64,000 nucleotides of DNA, taken from Chlorokybus atmophyticus. Lineage: Eukaryota > Streptophyta > Chlorokybophyceae > Chlorokybales > Chlorokybaceae. Below the pieces are notes generated by a model. The model made no database searches. It saw only the letters and a list, made by a program, of their open reading frames with translations, and was not told the DNA's origin. Below, piece by piece: positions 23,644 to 33,980 of this stretch (within the stretch, counting starts at the first letter, position 1; the number at the start of each line of letters is the position of its first letter). The stretch covers positions 80,911 to 144,910 of the forward strand of contig RHPI01001517.1 in the NCBI GenBank assembly GCA_009103225.1, read 5' to 3'. The position numbers were made by a program, and so were the translations under genes.

Positions 23644-25237
23644 ATGGAGCCTTCCAGCTCAACCACGTTCCTGCGCTTCTCCGGACGTGCTGGCATTACC
23701 TCGCTGAATGAATTCATCATCAAGTTCCACACCAAGATGCGACAGCAGGCTCTGAAGAACAAAGACTGGTCAGATGAGATCTCTTTTCACATTGCCGCTC
23801 GGTATCTGGATCATGAAGCACATGATGTCTGGAAGTCTGCTGCTGAACTGCATCGAGTTAATGGCTATGGCGAGCTCGCCAGTACCATAGCATCTGCGTC
23901 ACTGCTCAGTCCAGCAGCCGTCTTTCCACCTGCCACTCCCGCTGCAGTCACCGGGTTGTCCATAGCGGCAGCCATTGACAGAGCAGAGGAGGAGGAACCT
24001 GAGTTGGTGATTGTCAACCTGACCCCTGCAGAGACTGAGATCAAGACGGCCGCACGACGGGCCCGGATCCTGGACCGTTCTGCTGTCATCCTTGAGGAAC
24101 AACGAACAGCAGCAGTTGAGGTGGGCACACCCCTACCTTTGGCAACACCTGGCTCTCGTGCGGGAGGCAGTGCTTTCACCCTCGGGTCAGTTGCACTGCG
24201 CGCACCAGCCATCACTGTAGGTGCTGCTTTCTCTGACTCTCCACTCAAGGATCTATACGCTGCACTTCATCGCACCTTCCCACTGCAAACCACCAGCAAA
24301 GTGGAGGAGTTGAGGCGGTATTCCGGTGCAAGCCCAACAAGGACCCCCCAGGCATGTACTCCAGACTGGAAGGGCTGTTGAAGGACACTGACTACAAGAT
24401 TGTCAGTGACAAGGCGGGGGCAGTGGTATATGTTAATGAGTTAGATGCCACCCTGAGCGAGTCGACGCGCCTGACCCTGAACTACAGCAGGCCCCTTAGC
24501 TACACGCTCAAGGAAGCTTCCAAGACTGCACAAGCCATCCATAAGCGCTTGGTGTATGAGAAGGCAGTGCTGGAGACCAACCGCAGCGCCTCACGGCCTG
24601 TAGCCAGCACGACTGTCGAGCCTCCTCGCCGCGAAGGTGGCCGGAACGCTCCACTAGCACGCGACAAAGGGAAACGGTCAGCGCATACTGCTTTGCTGCC
24701 CCTGTGCTGTGTCGTCGCTGTGGACGGCATGGGCACTACCAAAAGGAGTGCACCGAAGAGTACTCAACTCTGGTCTGCGACTACTGTCACAAGACAGGCC
24801 ACTTGGAGTCAGTCTGCTGGCTCAAGTTCCCTGAGTTGAGACCCGTAAACAGCTACAACGGCAACCACTCTGGTGGCTACAACAGCAACTACACTGGAGG
24901 CCACAACGGCAACCACTCTGGTGGCTACAACAGCAACAACACTGGAGGCCACAACGGCAACAACTCTGGTGGCTATAACAGCAATTCCACCGGAGGCCAT
25001 AGCAACACCAACAACTACGCCAACGCTCGCAAGGTTGAGCAAGGCTACAGGGGGAAGAATCGCCCTCCTCAGCGTAAGGGACTGGAAGGACGTCCGCGTG
25101 CTGCTGCTGTTGCCGCCAAGGCTCTAGCCAACCCGCCAGCTGATGACCATATGGCTGCCCTTATGGCGCGTATGGCATGCTTGGAGGAAGACGACGAGCA
25201 GGATATCGCGCCTGTTACTCTGCCCAGTGGGCGCTGA
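23644..25237 (+). pseudogene. Gag of element B with two CCHC zinc knuckles
   Basis: The frame from the ATG at 23644 encodes an acidic, Ala-rich Gag-like protein (LRFSGRAGITSLNEF, then HIAARYLDHEAHDVW, which resembles the capsid part of Ty3 Gag). Frameshifts near 24330 and 24690 split it into three frames. The third carries two zinc knuckles, CRRCGRHGHYQKEC and CDYCHKTGHLESVC, both C-x2-C-x4-H-x4-C, which bind the element RNA. A low-complexity Asn/Gly/His/Ser/Tyr region follows, encoded by a 48-bp repeat, then a basic stretch. The stop is at about 25235-25237. Confidence 0.85.
24857..25014 (+). repeat. 48-bp coding tandem repeat in element B Gag
   Basis: Three full copies begin at 24857, 24905 and 24953, plus a partial fourth. 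Each codes for about 16 residues of Asn/Gly/His/Ser/Tyr (for example NGNHSGGYNSN). The unit length is a multiple of three, so the frame is kept. Confidence 0.9.
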
Positions 25238-25667
25238 TGGCTCCAAAGCGCACGAGAGACATTCGCACTCCGTCGCGTATTTAACCATCCCAACGAATTT
25301 GAGGGGAAGCCGCAACATTGTCAGCAGCCACTTCCTCTGAAGCCACCAGTGGTGCTGCACCCGCAGGAACAGTTACACCGGCTTCGACGTCGACTCCGTC
25401 AACATCAGCAGCAACTGCTCCAATTTCACCAGAAGTTGGCCTACCAGGGAGCACCGTCACTGGCGAGCACGCAGGCAATAGCCACTGCTGTCACCGACCA
25501 TGCAGCAGTAGGTCGCACCGGTCTCGCTCCAACAGCAGAGCCACCTGTGTCAGCAAGCGTTGAGACCACTCTCGCGCCATTGAGCGGCACTCTCGCCACC
25601 ACCGGTAGTGCCATTGTCGAGCCTGCTGCCACTTCAGTGATACGCACAGCTACATCGCCCGCCCTCG

Positions 25668-27060
25668 ATGTCACACAAGCGCGGAGGAGAGCGCGCAACA
25701 CGCGTTAAACGCAGTGACCAAGCCTTCCCATTGCTTGAATATCACACGCTGCCAAAACAGACTCAGCGGCAACTGGAGGATGAAATCCTCGCCGGCACGG
25801 CGCCTCCCATGCGAGACCGTGCCTTCGTAGTCAGAACACCTGTTGTACTTGAGTTGGCACTACAGTTGTTTTTGACTCTGCATAACGACATGCAGACGGC
25901 GCCACGCCAACCCGCACCAATTCGTCATGAACCCTTTGAGCCCAGCCCACTGAATACGTATTGGGACCAGCAACCCAACGTACAGCAGCATGTCGCTGAT
26001 ACAGCCGACATGCCTCTGGGTGACAACGAAGCACTGAGGCCCCTCCATACCGTTCGACTTCCGGAGCGCTACACCGCGCTGAAACAGGCGTTCACCTGGC
26101 GATAGGACCAAGCAGCAGCAATCAACGCAAGAGCACACGCCCTTGCCAACGCTCGCGCTGGCGTTTTTCACCACACAATCGCTGACCCATCATCCAGTAC
26201 GGCACCTCTTGTCGGTGGGCCCAACAGCGACCAGACGAGGGCACTAGCCCAACAAACCAGAGGGGTGATTGCCCCGCTGCTACCCGCCTTGTTGGAAGAC
26301 TTGCCTGAAGGTCAACAGAATCCAGGGAGAGGCTACCTCACACCGCAAAGGTGGACACGACGAGATGGAGCGGGTTCAATCGGGGAACAGCAACTTCGCA
26401 CTGCCTTGTTGCGACTAGCAACCATGCTGCACCGACAAGAAGGCATCGGCCGGAGATGGATATTGGGGATGCGGGAAGGTGGTAATGCAGCTCAAGCAAA
26501 ATTGGTGACTTGGCTAGTCACCAATCACCCCGCAGTTCCCCTGTTCGCATTTGGCACTAGATTGTTATAGTTGGACGCCTTCCTGCACTCACTACGGCAA
26601 GCCTATGATGAGGTTGCCTCGGCAGCCAGTGACACCTTAGAAGGAGCACAAGAGGCCATACTGAGGTTGCCAGGGGTGGAAGCAGCGCGGCAACGCAGAC
26701 GCATCGCAGCTGCTTACGAGCAGCATGTCCAACAGCCAGAGATTTACCTCACCGCGCGGGCGTGAGCAACAACGGTGCTGGAAGTGGGGGTGGTCAATGG
26801 CAGATGGGATGCCTACATGGCAGGGATCTTAAGGGTTCGCACCATTACCCACGACGTAAGAGCGCGGCTCCTGCGCGCAGTGTATCTCCAGCCCATGCCT
26901 CAAAATTACCGCTGGAGTGACGTGGTCAACAACCCATCAGCCACATGGGAAGGTACACTGGTCAGGGAGGCAGCTCATGCAGCACGCTGGACTTATGTGG
27001 AAGAACAGACTGCACGGGAGGCGGGCCTACAAACACCCGGTCCTCCAGGGTTCCCTTAAC
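25668..27060 (+). pseudogene. Second Gag-like block of element B
   Basis: One reading frame runs from 25668 through the protease end at 27734, broken by stops at 26103 (TAG), 26568 (TAG), 26763 (TGA) and 27057 (TAA). It encodes helical, Ala/Arg/Gln-rich protein: FPLLEYHTLPKQTQRQLEDE, AFLHSLRQAYDEV and NYRWSDVVNNPSATWEGTL, the last resembling the end of a capsid region. A basic Arg/Gln/Gly tail (QPRQGRFGPGRG) follows instead of a zinc knuckle. Position and composition suggest a second structural protein, in addition to the zinc-knuckle Gag upstream. I do not recognise the family. Confidence 0.6.
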
Positions 27061-27083
27061 AACCACTGGCTACGCCGCCAGGA

Positions 27084-27734
27084 ATGACCCCGGCCACACA
27101 TAGACGCAATCCCCCTGCGCCACAACTAGGGCAGCCACAGGCAGCACCGCCAGCACCCAGGCCACAGCGTGTTTATCAACAGCCAAGACAAGGACGGTTC
27201 GGGCCAGGCCGCGGTCAAGGAGGTGCTCAAAATTCAGCTCGTCGAGGGGCGCCTGCCGCACTTTGCTCGACACCACCGGAGGAGACTGCAGCAGCAGACA
27301 CCCCACGCACATGCTACCGACGATTCAAGCGGCTGCACATCCACACCAACGCAGCCATGATCGCCAACCAAGGCAAGCATGTCATTATCAATAGACGAGC
27401 ACCCAAGCGTGTAACTCTAGACTCTGGAGCCCAGCCTGTCATCATCGGACGTTACTTCGCATGCGACCTTGGCATCACCAGCGCTGAGCTGATGCCGTGC
27501 CCATACGTACTCGACACCGCAACTGGCAACCGTGACAAGGTGGTGGCCATCACCAAACAAGCCCTCTACATTCGCTTGACAGGCGTGGACCCGTCCCACA
27601 GCACAGAGGTCATACAGAAGTGTGTGGTCATCAACGCAGGATCCCTCGACCTGTTGTTGGGACAGAACTTCAACTTCCCTATTGGCATGGGGCTGGATTG
27701 CTGGACAGAGAAGGCATGGATTCGTCCTCATTGA
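27084..27734 (+). pseudogene. Aspartic protease of element B
   Basis: The frame contains RVTLDSGAQPVIIG, the D-S-G active site of retroviral-type proteases. It is followed by LGIT, a hydrophobic middle part, and DLLLGQNFNFPIGMGLDCW, corresponding to the flap-distal G-x-D/N-F region. The upstream part is the basic, Pro/Gln-rich tail of the second Gag-like block in the same frame. The frame ends in TGA (27732-27734), after which the acidic sequence DEEDEEV continues until a nested LTR interrupts it 23 bases later. Confidence 0.85.
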
Positions 27735-27757
27735 GATGAGGAGGACGAAGAGGTTCA

Positions 27758-28225
27758 TGTTGAGGATATTCTTGTATCCGGTCAGCTTGCCCTGTGGATA
27801 AGAATAGCCGCGAGAAGATTCAGGCGCGAGAAGGTTCCAGTCGAGAAAGGTCCAGGCGAGGACTTCAGTCGAGAAGGTTCCAGGCGCGGAGTCGAGTCCG
27901 GAGTCTGGAGACTTCGAGGCGCTGTAGAAGAAACGTTGTAGCTCGGTGGTTACGTCATTTTATGGCGCGTGTTATAGCTTGTTGGAAAGCTCTTGAAAGT
28001 AGCTACGTGGTGCAACTTAGAGCGCAGAAATCGGTTGAGTGTAGAAGTCGTGGTGGCTTCTAAAGTAGACAGGTGCAGAACTGGCGGGTATAAAAGCCCG
28101 CAGTATGACTTTGTTGTAATCCTTAGAAAGCTTTTGGATCAGCCTTGTGTGTATGCTCTGGTAGAGTGTGTGTACTTGTGCTTGCACCAACTCCATGCAT
28201 GGTCAGTAGTGTCCGAATCTTAACA
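27758..28225 (+). repeat. Solo LTR of a separate family nested in element B
   Basis: This 468-bp sequence has TGTT...AACA ends (TGTTGAGGATATTC to CGAATCTTAACA). The flanking duplication is GTTCA at 27753-27757 and 28226-28230. Inside are short GAGAAGGTTCCAG-type repeats (27820-27890), typical of an LTR U3 region, and the TATA-like GGTATAAAAGCCC at about 28087. It separates the protease from the methyltransferase and is not part of element B. Confidence 0.88.
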
Positions 28226-28230
28226 GTTCA

Positions 28231-28592
28231 AGGATCTGTCTCTCGAGCTGGTGGCTTGCACTCGCTCCCACCGGAGGTCAGCTGCAACAGCCCCCTACAG
28301 GTCGTTATCGACAACCATTGACAGATCAACTGCGGTGGTCACCCACAACTCGGACCAAGACTCTCCTATCCCACACGACGAGTCTCGGGAAGATGCCACT
28401 GAAGAAGTGGCCCACCAGAAACCAGCGGAACGCCGCTGGCGCGCAGAGGTGGTCGCACATCTACTACTGACCAGACCACGGCTCATTTCACGGTTCCCTC
28501 TCTAGAAGGACCAAGCTGCGGTCCAGAAACAACACCAAGTGGCCACTGGAGTAGTGGAGTTTCACGTATTCCGTCGCCAATAAGGCATCACC
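28231..28592 (+). other. Linker between nested LTR and methyltransferase
   Basis: Short frames rich in Ser, Thr, Arg and Glu, with no recognisable domain. Probably a decayed polyprotein linker. Confidence 0.5.
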
Positions 28593-29700
28593 GTGTTGGA
28601 ACTATTTGGAGGAATAGGCTGTGGCCTCGCCACTGTCCTCAGCACTGGCGCGACGGTCCCTAAGTACGGCTATTGTGACCCTGATCCACACGCACAGATT
28701 GCCCTGGGCCACCACCTGCGCCACCTCCACAAATGCTACCCGCAACGACTGCCGCTATCGGCACGCAAGGCAATCTGAAGGCACTGCCATAGGACATCCG
28801 TCAAATCTATGGATCACCTCGTAGCGGTGGGCAACATCAATGTGCTGATAGCAGAATGGGAGTGTCAAGGACACTCCAGAGTAGGCAGCGGGCAAGGACT
28901 CGCTGATCCTTGCTCACGATTCTTCTGGGAACTGATGCGTGTCATCAAAATCCTGCAGAGCAGTCAGCTGTTTAGGCCTCCAGGATTCATCATCAAGAAT
29001 GTGCACTCCGATGACGATAAGCGCCATCATGTGGCCAACAGCTTCCGACAAGTGTGTTCCTTACAGGGACATCCTCTCAGAATCCATGCAGCGCGGCATG
29101 GCTCCCTGCTCATCGCGTCCGCGCTAAGTGGACCAACCTGGCAACAGTTGAAAATCTCTTTGCTGCTGAATATCTGCACAGTAGTCGTCCACGCGATCTG
29201 ACCGTCGACGCTATCCTGGACTTTGGGCGCACATCACAACCAGTTACCCGACACGACTACCAGCACTCTACCAGTGCAACCAGCCTGGTCAACCACGCCA
29301 TGCGCTCCCCACTCTGGAGTCTTAGCCGGGATCATACGCATTCCGCAATCACGACACAGGCATGGTGTTGGATTCCAACACAGGCCATTTAGAGGAACCC
29401 AACGCACGTGAGCGCAAACGCGCCATGGGCTTCTCTCCAGGCAGTATCACAGGTTCCACGCTGACCAACAGTCAGCAATGCCAATTGTTGGGACGCGCCA
29501 TGGATCAGAACAGCATGGTATGGTTATTGGAAATGTGCTTTGCTCTCCAAGACCGCCATGTGTCCTTCCAAGAGCTCGAACACCTGGCGGGGGGGTGGGC
29601 CGATCGCGTGCAAGAGACCAAGAGGCACACTTCGCCCTCGAAATCGCCCATATGGAGGAGCAGGCAGCAGTCACTGTGGATATCATCCTAGTCGTCGCCA
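28593..29700 (+). pseudogene. C5-cytosine DNA methyltransferase domain inside element B
   Basis: The order of motifs matches C5 DNA methyltransferases. Motif I is LELFGGIGCGL (SAM binding). Motif II is YGYCDPDP. Motif IV, normally PCQ, reads WECQGHSR with the catalytic Cys codon at 28863. Motif VI, normally ENV, reads KNV (28995-29003). A motif VIII-like HRVRAKWTNL lies in a shifted frame near 29120. Target-recognition and motif IX/X parts include GHLEEPNARERKRAMGF and LLGRAMDQNS. The enzyme would transfer methyl groups to cytosine. This copy has frameshifts near 28770, 29100, 29390 and at a G7 run (29586), plus changed PCQ and ENV residues, so it is inactive. It lies between protease and RT on the element's coding strand. 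Confidence 0.88.
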
Positions 29701-29840
29701 AAGCCACCTCTTGGTCCCATGCCATTGGACCAATGGCTACAGGCCAGACGCGAGAACAACTGGAGGCTCTCCTCAATAAATGGAGAAGTCAATTCAGATT
29801 CAGCGTAAAGGAACTGGGCGCTTGCTCAGTTTACCAGATG

Positions 29841-29887
29841 GACATCGAGTTGGTGGACACCGAACCGGTGTCCACCAACTCGATGTC
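29841..29887. repeat. 22-bp perfect inverted repeat with 3-nt loop at the start of RT
   Basis: Positions 29841-29862 and 29866-29887 are exact reverse complements, separated by AAC. The right arm interrupts the reading frame at the start of the RT domain and shifts it, so it looks like an inserted copy of the left arm. Confidence 0.92.
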
Positions 29888-29889
29888 CG

Positions 29890-31190
29890 GTGTTTCAACG
29901 ACGGTACCGACTCTCCAAGTTGGAAGCAGACTTGGTGGAGCAGAGGTGCAAGGCGCTGCTAGATGCAGGCCTAATTGAGGAAACCACATCGGACTTTGCG
30001 GCCGCAACCGTCCTGCCTATGAAGAAAGATTCAGCAGGCGACTGGACAGACCGGCGCATGTGCGGCGACCATCGCCCCCTCAACAACAAGACCAAACAAG
30101 ACAGCTATCCAATGCCTACTGCAGAGGGTATCCTTGATGATGTATGAGACTGCACCGTCTTCAGCATCCAGGATATGCGATAAGGGTACAACCAGATCGC
30201 CATTAACGAGGAGGACAAGCATAAGACCTCTTTTTGGGGCAACCGGCAGCTGTACTAGTGGAAGGTCATGCCCTTCGGACTAAAAAACGCTCCTGCCAAG
30301 TTCCAGCGCATTATGGACAAAGCCTTGAAGGGGCTGGACTTCGCGCGATGCTACATTGACGACATTCTCATCTTCAGTCGCAGTAATGACGAGCACCTGC
30401 AGCACATCGAGGAAATGCTGGAAAGACTCAAGGGGGTGGGGATGACCGTGCACCCCGACAAGTGCATCTTCTTCATTCGCAAGGTACCCTACCTGGGGCA
30501 CATGATTGTGCCCCACGGTGTGTACGTACAGCAGGCAAAGGTGGAGGTTTTGGCGGCTATCCTTGCTCTCACAGACCTTACGCGTCTGCGTGCCTTTCTG
30601 GGCCTTGCCAACTACTATCGCCGCTTAGTGAAGGACTTCGCAAAGATCGCGCGACCCCTCAACGAGCTTCTGAAGAAGGAGGTGGAGTTTACGTGGAAGG
30701 AGCCACAACAGCAGGCGTTTGAAGAGCTAAAGGGCAGGCTCACCACCGCTCCCATCCTGCAACATCCTGACTACAACAAGCTTTTCATCCTCCACACCGA
30801 TTGGAGCAAGCTTGGGATGGGGGCTGTGGTGGTACATCACGATGAGAACAAAAAAGGGCGGGTGATGTCGTACGCGAGCCGGAGCAACAACAGCGCTCAG
30901 CCAACTACAGCAGCTACGAGGGGGAGTGCCTCGTTGCAGTATGGGCTATCTCTTTCTTCAGACCTTTCCTCTTTGGTCGACAATTTCAGCTGATCACCGG
31001 TCATCAGCCACTCAAGTGGTTGATGACCAATCAACATCTGACAGGGAAACTTGCTCGTTGGGCCCTGTTGCTGCAGGAGTATGACTTCGAGATCGACCAC
31101 CGCGTCGGCCCCACCAACCAGAACGCTGATGGCCTCAGTCGCAACCCTCACCGCAGTACCAACGACACAACCGGAGCTCGGCACGAGCTC
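29890..31190 (+). pseudogene. Reverse transcriptase and RNase H of element B
   Basis: RT motifs in order: RRYRLSKLEADLVEQ, VLPMKKD, CGDHRPLNNKT, GYNQIAI, MPFGLKNAPAKFQ, then an intact YIDD catalytic motif (YIDDILIFSRS), FLGLANYYRRLV and the connection domain. RNase H starts at LHTDWSK and continues, after a frameshift near 30895, with HQPLKWLMTNQ and the NADGLSRN end. Three in-frame stops lie before the catalytic site: TGA at 30145, TAA at 30181 and TAG at 30256. The 29478-29978 frame codes for the RT N-terminal extension and joins RT through the 22-bp inverted repeat. Confidence 0.93.
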
Positions 31191-31199
31191 GGCCCCGCA

Positions 31200-32864
31200 G
31201 CAGCAGCTCCCACCATGGCGGCCATGTTTGCTGTTGCCGCGTTACGGTCAGGGCGCCAGATCAACACCACCTTAACGACAGAGGAGATTCTTGCCCTTGA
31301 GTCTACCGACCCCACAGTGACCACACCCCTAGGGGACGTCCACGCGGTCGCTATCGAAATCGACGACACCGAGCTGGCACCCACCGACACCAGGCAGGAC
31401 ATATGGCTGGACAAGCCATCACTCTCCTTCCTTCGAAGTGGCCAGCTTCCCTCCAATATCAGTGCACGAGAGCAAGATCGTGTCAGTCAACGCACCCGCC
31501 ACTATCGATGGGCGGATGACAAGGTGTACCGCCGTGTCTAGGACAAGGTTGACAAGGAGGTGCCAACATCAGCCACATGCAAGGGCATCATCGCTGCCCT
31601 CCACACTGAGCTTGGACACTTCGGTGTCAAGCGTACCGTCAGCCTGGTAAGGGCGCAATATTAGTGGTATGGGCTGTTCAATCAGGTGCAGGGGTTCGTC
31701 AGTCGCTGTCAGCAGTGTGACATGGTATGCGCCAGCCTCAACACACGCAGCGCCACCTTGCACCCTCTCCCCATCTCTGCGCTGTTCTATCGCTGGGGAC
31801 TCGACATCTTGGGAGACTTAGCACCCTCGGCACGGGGCAACCGCTACATCCTAGTCATCATCGAGCACTTCTCCAAATGGGTGGAGCTGGTGCTAGTACC
31901 CGATAAGAGCAGCAAGGGGGTGTCTCAAGCCTTCCTCTCCCATGTCCTCAGCCGGTTCGCCAGCTGCGCTGAGGTCATCACCGACCAGGCCACTGAGTTC
32001 AGAGGGGAGTTCAACACCCTGCTGGACAGATGCTACATCGATCATCGCCGTACTTCGCGTGACCACCCTCAAGCCGACGGTCTCGCCGAGCGAACAGTAC
32101 AGACTATCAAGAAGGCACTCCGCAAGTACGTGCTGGAGTATGAGAAAAATACCTAGGACGACCACCTTCCGTGGGTGGCTCTTGGTTACTGATTGTCAAA
32201 GCAGGCGGCTCTGCGCGAGTACAACCCACACTACCTGCTATTGGGGTGTCCGCCATTGCTTCCCTTTCGTGCACAGCAGGAAGTAGACCGTGTGGTAAAC
32301 AACCTCGACGATCCCGATTGGATGCACCACGACATCACCACACGCGCCACGCTATTCGAGCACACCGCCCCAATGGCCTTCAACAATCTGCGCATTGCAC
32401 AGCACCGCAACACCCTGCGCTACGAGCGCGTGCGGAGCGGTTTTTACAAGGAGCGCCAACGGCGGTTTCAAGCAAGGGACTTTGCCTATCGCGTGGCGGC
32501 CACCAAGAACACGCTCAAGACCACCGTGGGCCGCACCGTCTACAAGGTATTCAAGGTGTACCCCACAGGAGTGCTGGACCTCCTTGGTCAAAATGGCGAG
32601 AGGTTGAAAGACAACATGGTGAACTGCGCGCCATGTCACCTCCCTTACATAGCGGGCTTCGCGCGCATCCAGCACCTTCGCCCCGCCCGCAGCACACGCT
32701 GTGAACGCTGCGGCAGTGCCGGCGACGACGCAGTAATTTTGCTCTGCGATGGCTGCAATAAGGGCCTGCACTGCTACTGTCTGGAGCCCCCATTGGACGC
32801 AATACCCATGGAGGAGTACTGGTGCGACGATTGCCGCACCAACGGTCCTCCTCACCTGCGTTAA
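31200..32864 (+). pseudogene. Integrase of element B ending in a PHD finger
   Basis: One frame (31020-32864) is interrupted by stops at 31539, 31662, 32154 (TAG) and 32190 (TGA). The zinc-binding part has HTELGHFG and CQQCD. The catalytic core has WGLDILGDL, ITDQATEF and DHPQADGLAERTVQ, consistent with D,D,E. After the SH3-like C-terminal region, the protein ends in CERC, ILLCDGC, GLHCYC and YWCDDC (32700-32834). This C-x2-C-x11-C-x2-C-x4-H-x2-C-x14-C-x2-C spacing is a canonical PHD finger. PHD fingers read histone H3 tails, so it probably takes the targeting role of a chromodomain. The natural stop is TAA at about 32862-32864. Confidence 0.93.
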
Positions 32865-32908
32865 CAGCTGAGCTCTGGAGCTGGAACCTCCCCAGAAGCT
32901 CAGGGGGG

Positions 32909-33145
32909 TGGCTTGTTGACTGTGTGTCCTACAGCACAGCATGTACACTAAGGAGGACACCGCCTCCACATGTCCGTGTGACTCGCAACAGTGGAGCAGC
33001 TCCAGTAAGCACTCCTCGCCATACAAGCTGGGTTATCTTTTACTTCTGCTACATGTTATAACATGTTGCAGCAGCAGGGCTAGCAAACATGACTTTCCCT
33101 GCAGCCCGAGACAGTGTGACCCTCAACTCCCCTCGACCCGACAGC
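32909..33145 (+). repeat. First copy of a 235-bp block beside the element B 3' repeat
   Basis: Starts TGGCTTGTTGACTGTGTGTCC directly after a purine tract (CAGGGGGG) and ends CCCGACAGC against the 3' terminal repeat. It is nearly identical to 33738-33980. Confidence 0.85.
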
Positions 33146-33750
33146 TGTCATGCCTACTGCCCACGCATACTAGCCTTTATCGAGCATAACTACATTGAAA
33201 CCATCGCGCGGCCTACCAGCATACCAGCGCGCGCGTGTCACGGACCAATAGCTAGGCCATGACTTCAGAGTAGCTCACGACCATAGCCTACATAGGCACC
33301 GCGCGTAGCTGTTCAGTTGTGAGTTCAGTTACAAGTTGTGCTCTATATTGAGTGACAAAGGCTGTGGAAATAGCCTCGATATGACCGTTAGCTTATGTTC
33401 TGAACAGTCGTGATGTGACTTGTATAAGTAGTCACAGTGTTCACCGGATCAGCTGGTGCCACTGTGAGTGAGAAAGCTCAGAGCTTGTAAAACGACTTGA
33501 ACTGCGAACACGCCATCCCGGTTACCAAGAACCCCCTTACTGTGTGAGAGCCTGTGCATGCTCGTGTGTGCATCGTGCTTGTCATCACTATGAGTTTGGT
33601 GTGCCTGGTTGCAGTGTGTTTGTTGGCATCATTCAGGGCAAAGTATCTACGTGTTGCTTGCTCATTCACCTCACTTAACAGTGTAACACATTTTCCGCTC
33701 ATTCAAAGAACTGTGTAAACTGCACTACCTATAGTAGTGGCTTGTTGACT
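33146..33750 (+). repeat. 3' terminal repeat of element B
   Basis: 605-bp near-identical copy of 22622-23226. It is followed at once by the second copy of the 235-bp block rather than by clean flanking DNA. Confidence 0.85.
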
Positions 33751-33980
33751 GTGTGTCCTACAGCACAGCATGTACACTAAGGAGGACACTGCCTCCACAT
33801 GTCCGTGTGACTCAGCAACAGCGGAGCAGCTCCACTCAGCACTCCTCGCCATACAAGCTGGGTTATCTTTTACTTTTGCTACATGTTATGTATAACATGT
33901 TGCAGCAGCAGGGCTAGCAAGCATGACTTTCCCTGCAGCGGCCCGAGACAGTGTGACCCTCGACTCCCCTCGACTCGACA
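33738..33980 (+). repeat. Second copy of the 235-bp block
   Basis: Nearly identical to 32909-33145, sharing GTGTCCTACAGCACAGCATG and the end CCCCTCGACTCGACA. Beyond 33980 the similarity stops. Confidence 0.85.

Larger units (their letters stand above)
22622..33980 (+). mobile_element. Element B: large Ty3-type element with DNA methyltransferase and PHD finger
   Basis: Near-identical 605-bp direct repeats (22622-23226 and 33146-33750) flank about 10 kb. The coding order is Gag with two CCHC knuckles, a second Gag-like block, protease, C5-cytosine methyltransferase, reverse transcriptase, RNase H, integrase, PHD finger. RT and integrase motifs place it in Ty3/Gypsy. It is decayed by at least ten stops and several frameshifts. 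A solo LTR of another family is nested at 27758-28225. The outer ends are unclear because a 235-bp block occurs both before and after the 3' repeat, and I found no target-site duplication. DNA methyltransferases inside retrotransposons have been reported in some algae and dinoflagellates; I recall no described element combining one with a PHD finger. Confidence 0.9.

Noticed and set aside
27758-28225. This segment as an internal promoter of element B driving the methyltransferase
   Set aside because: The TATA-like box is there, but the exact GTTCA duplication and TGTT...AACA ends explain it as a nested solo LTR.
28593-29700. The methyltransferase as an independent host gene
   Set aside because: It lies in the coding direction between protease and RT of element B, has no introns or own promoter visible, and continues towards the RT frame.
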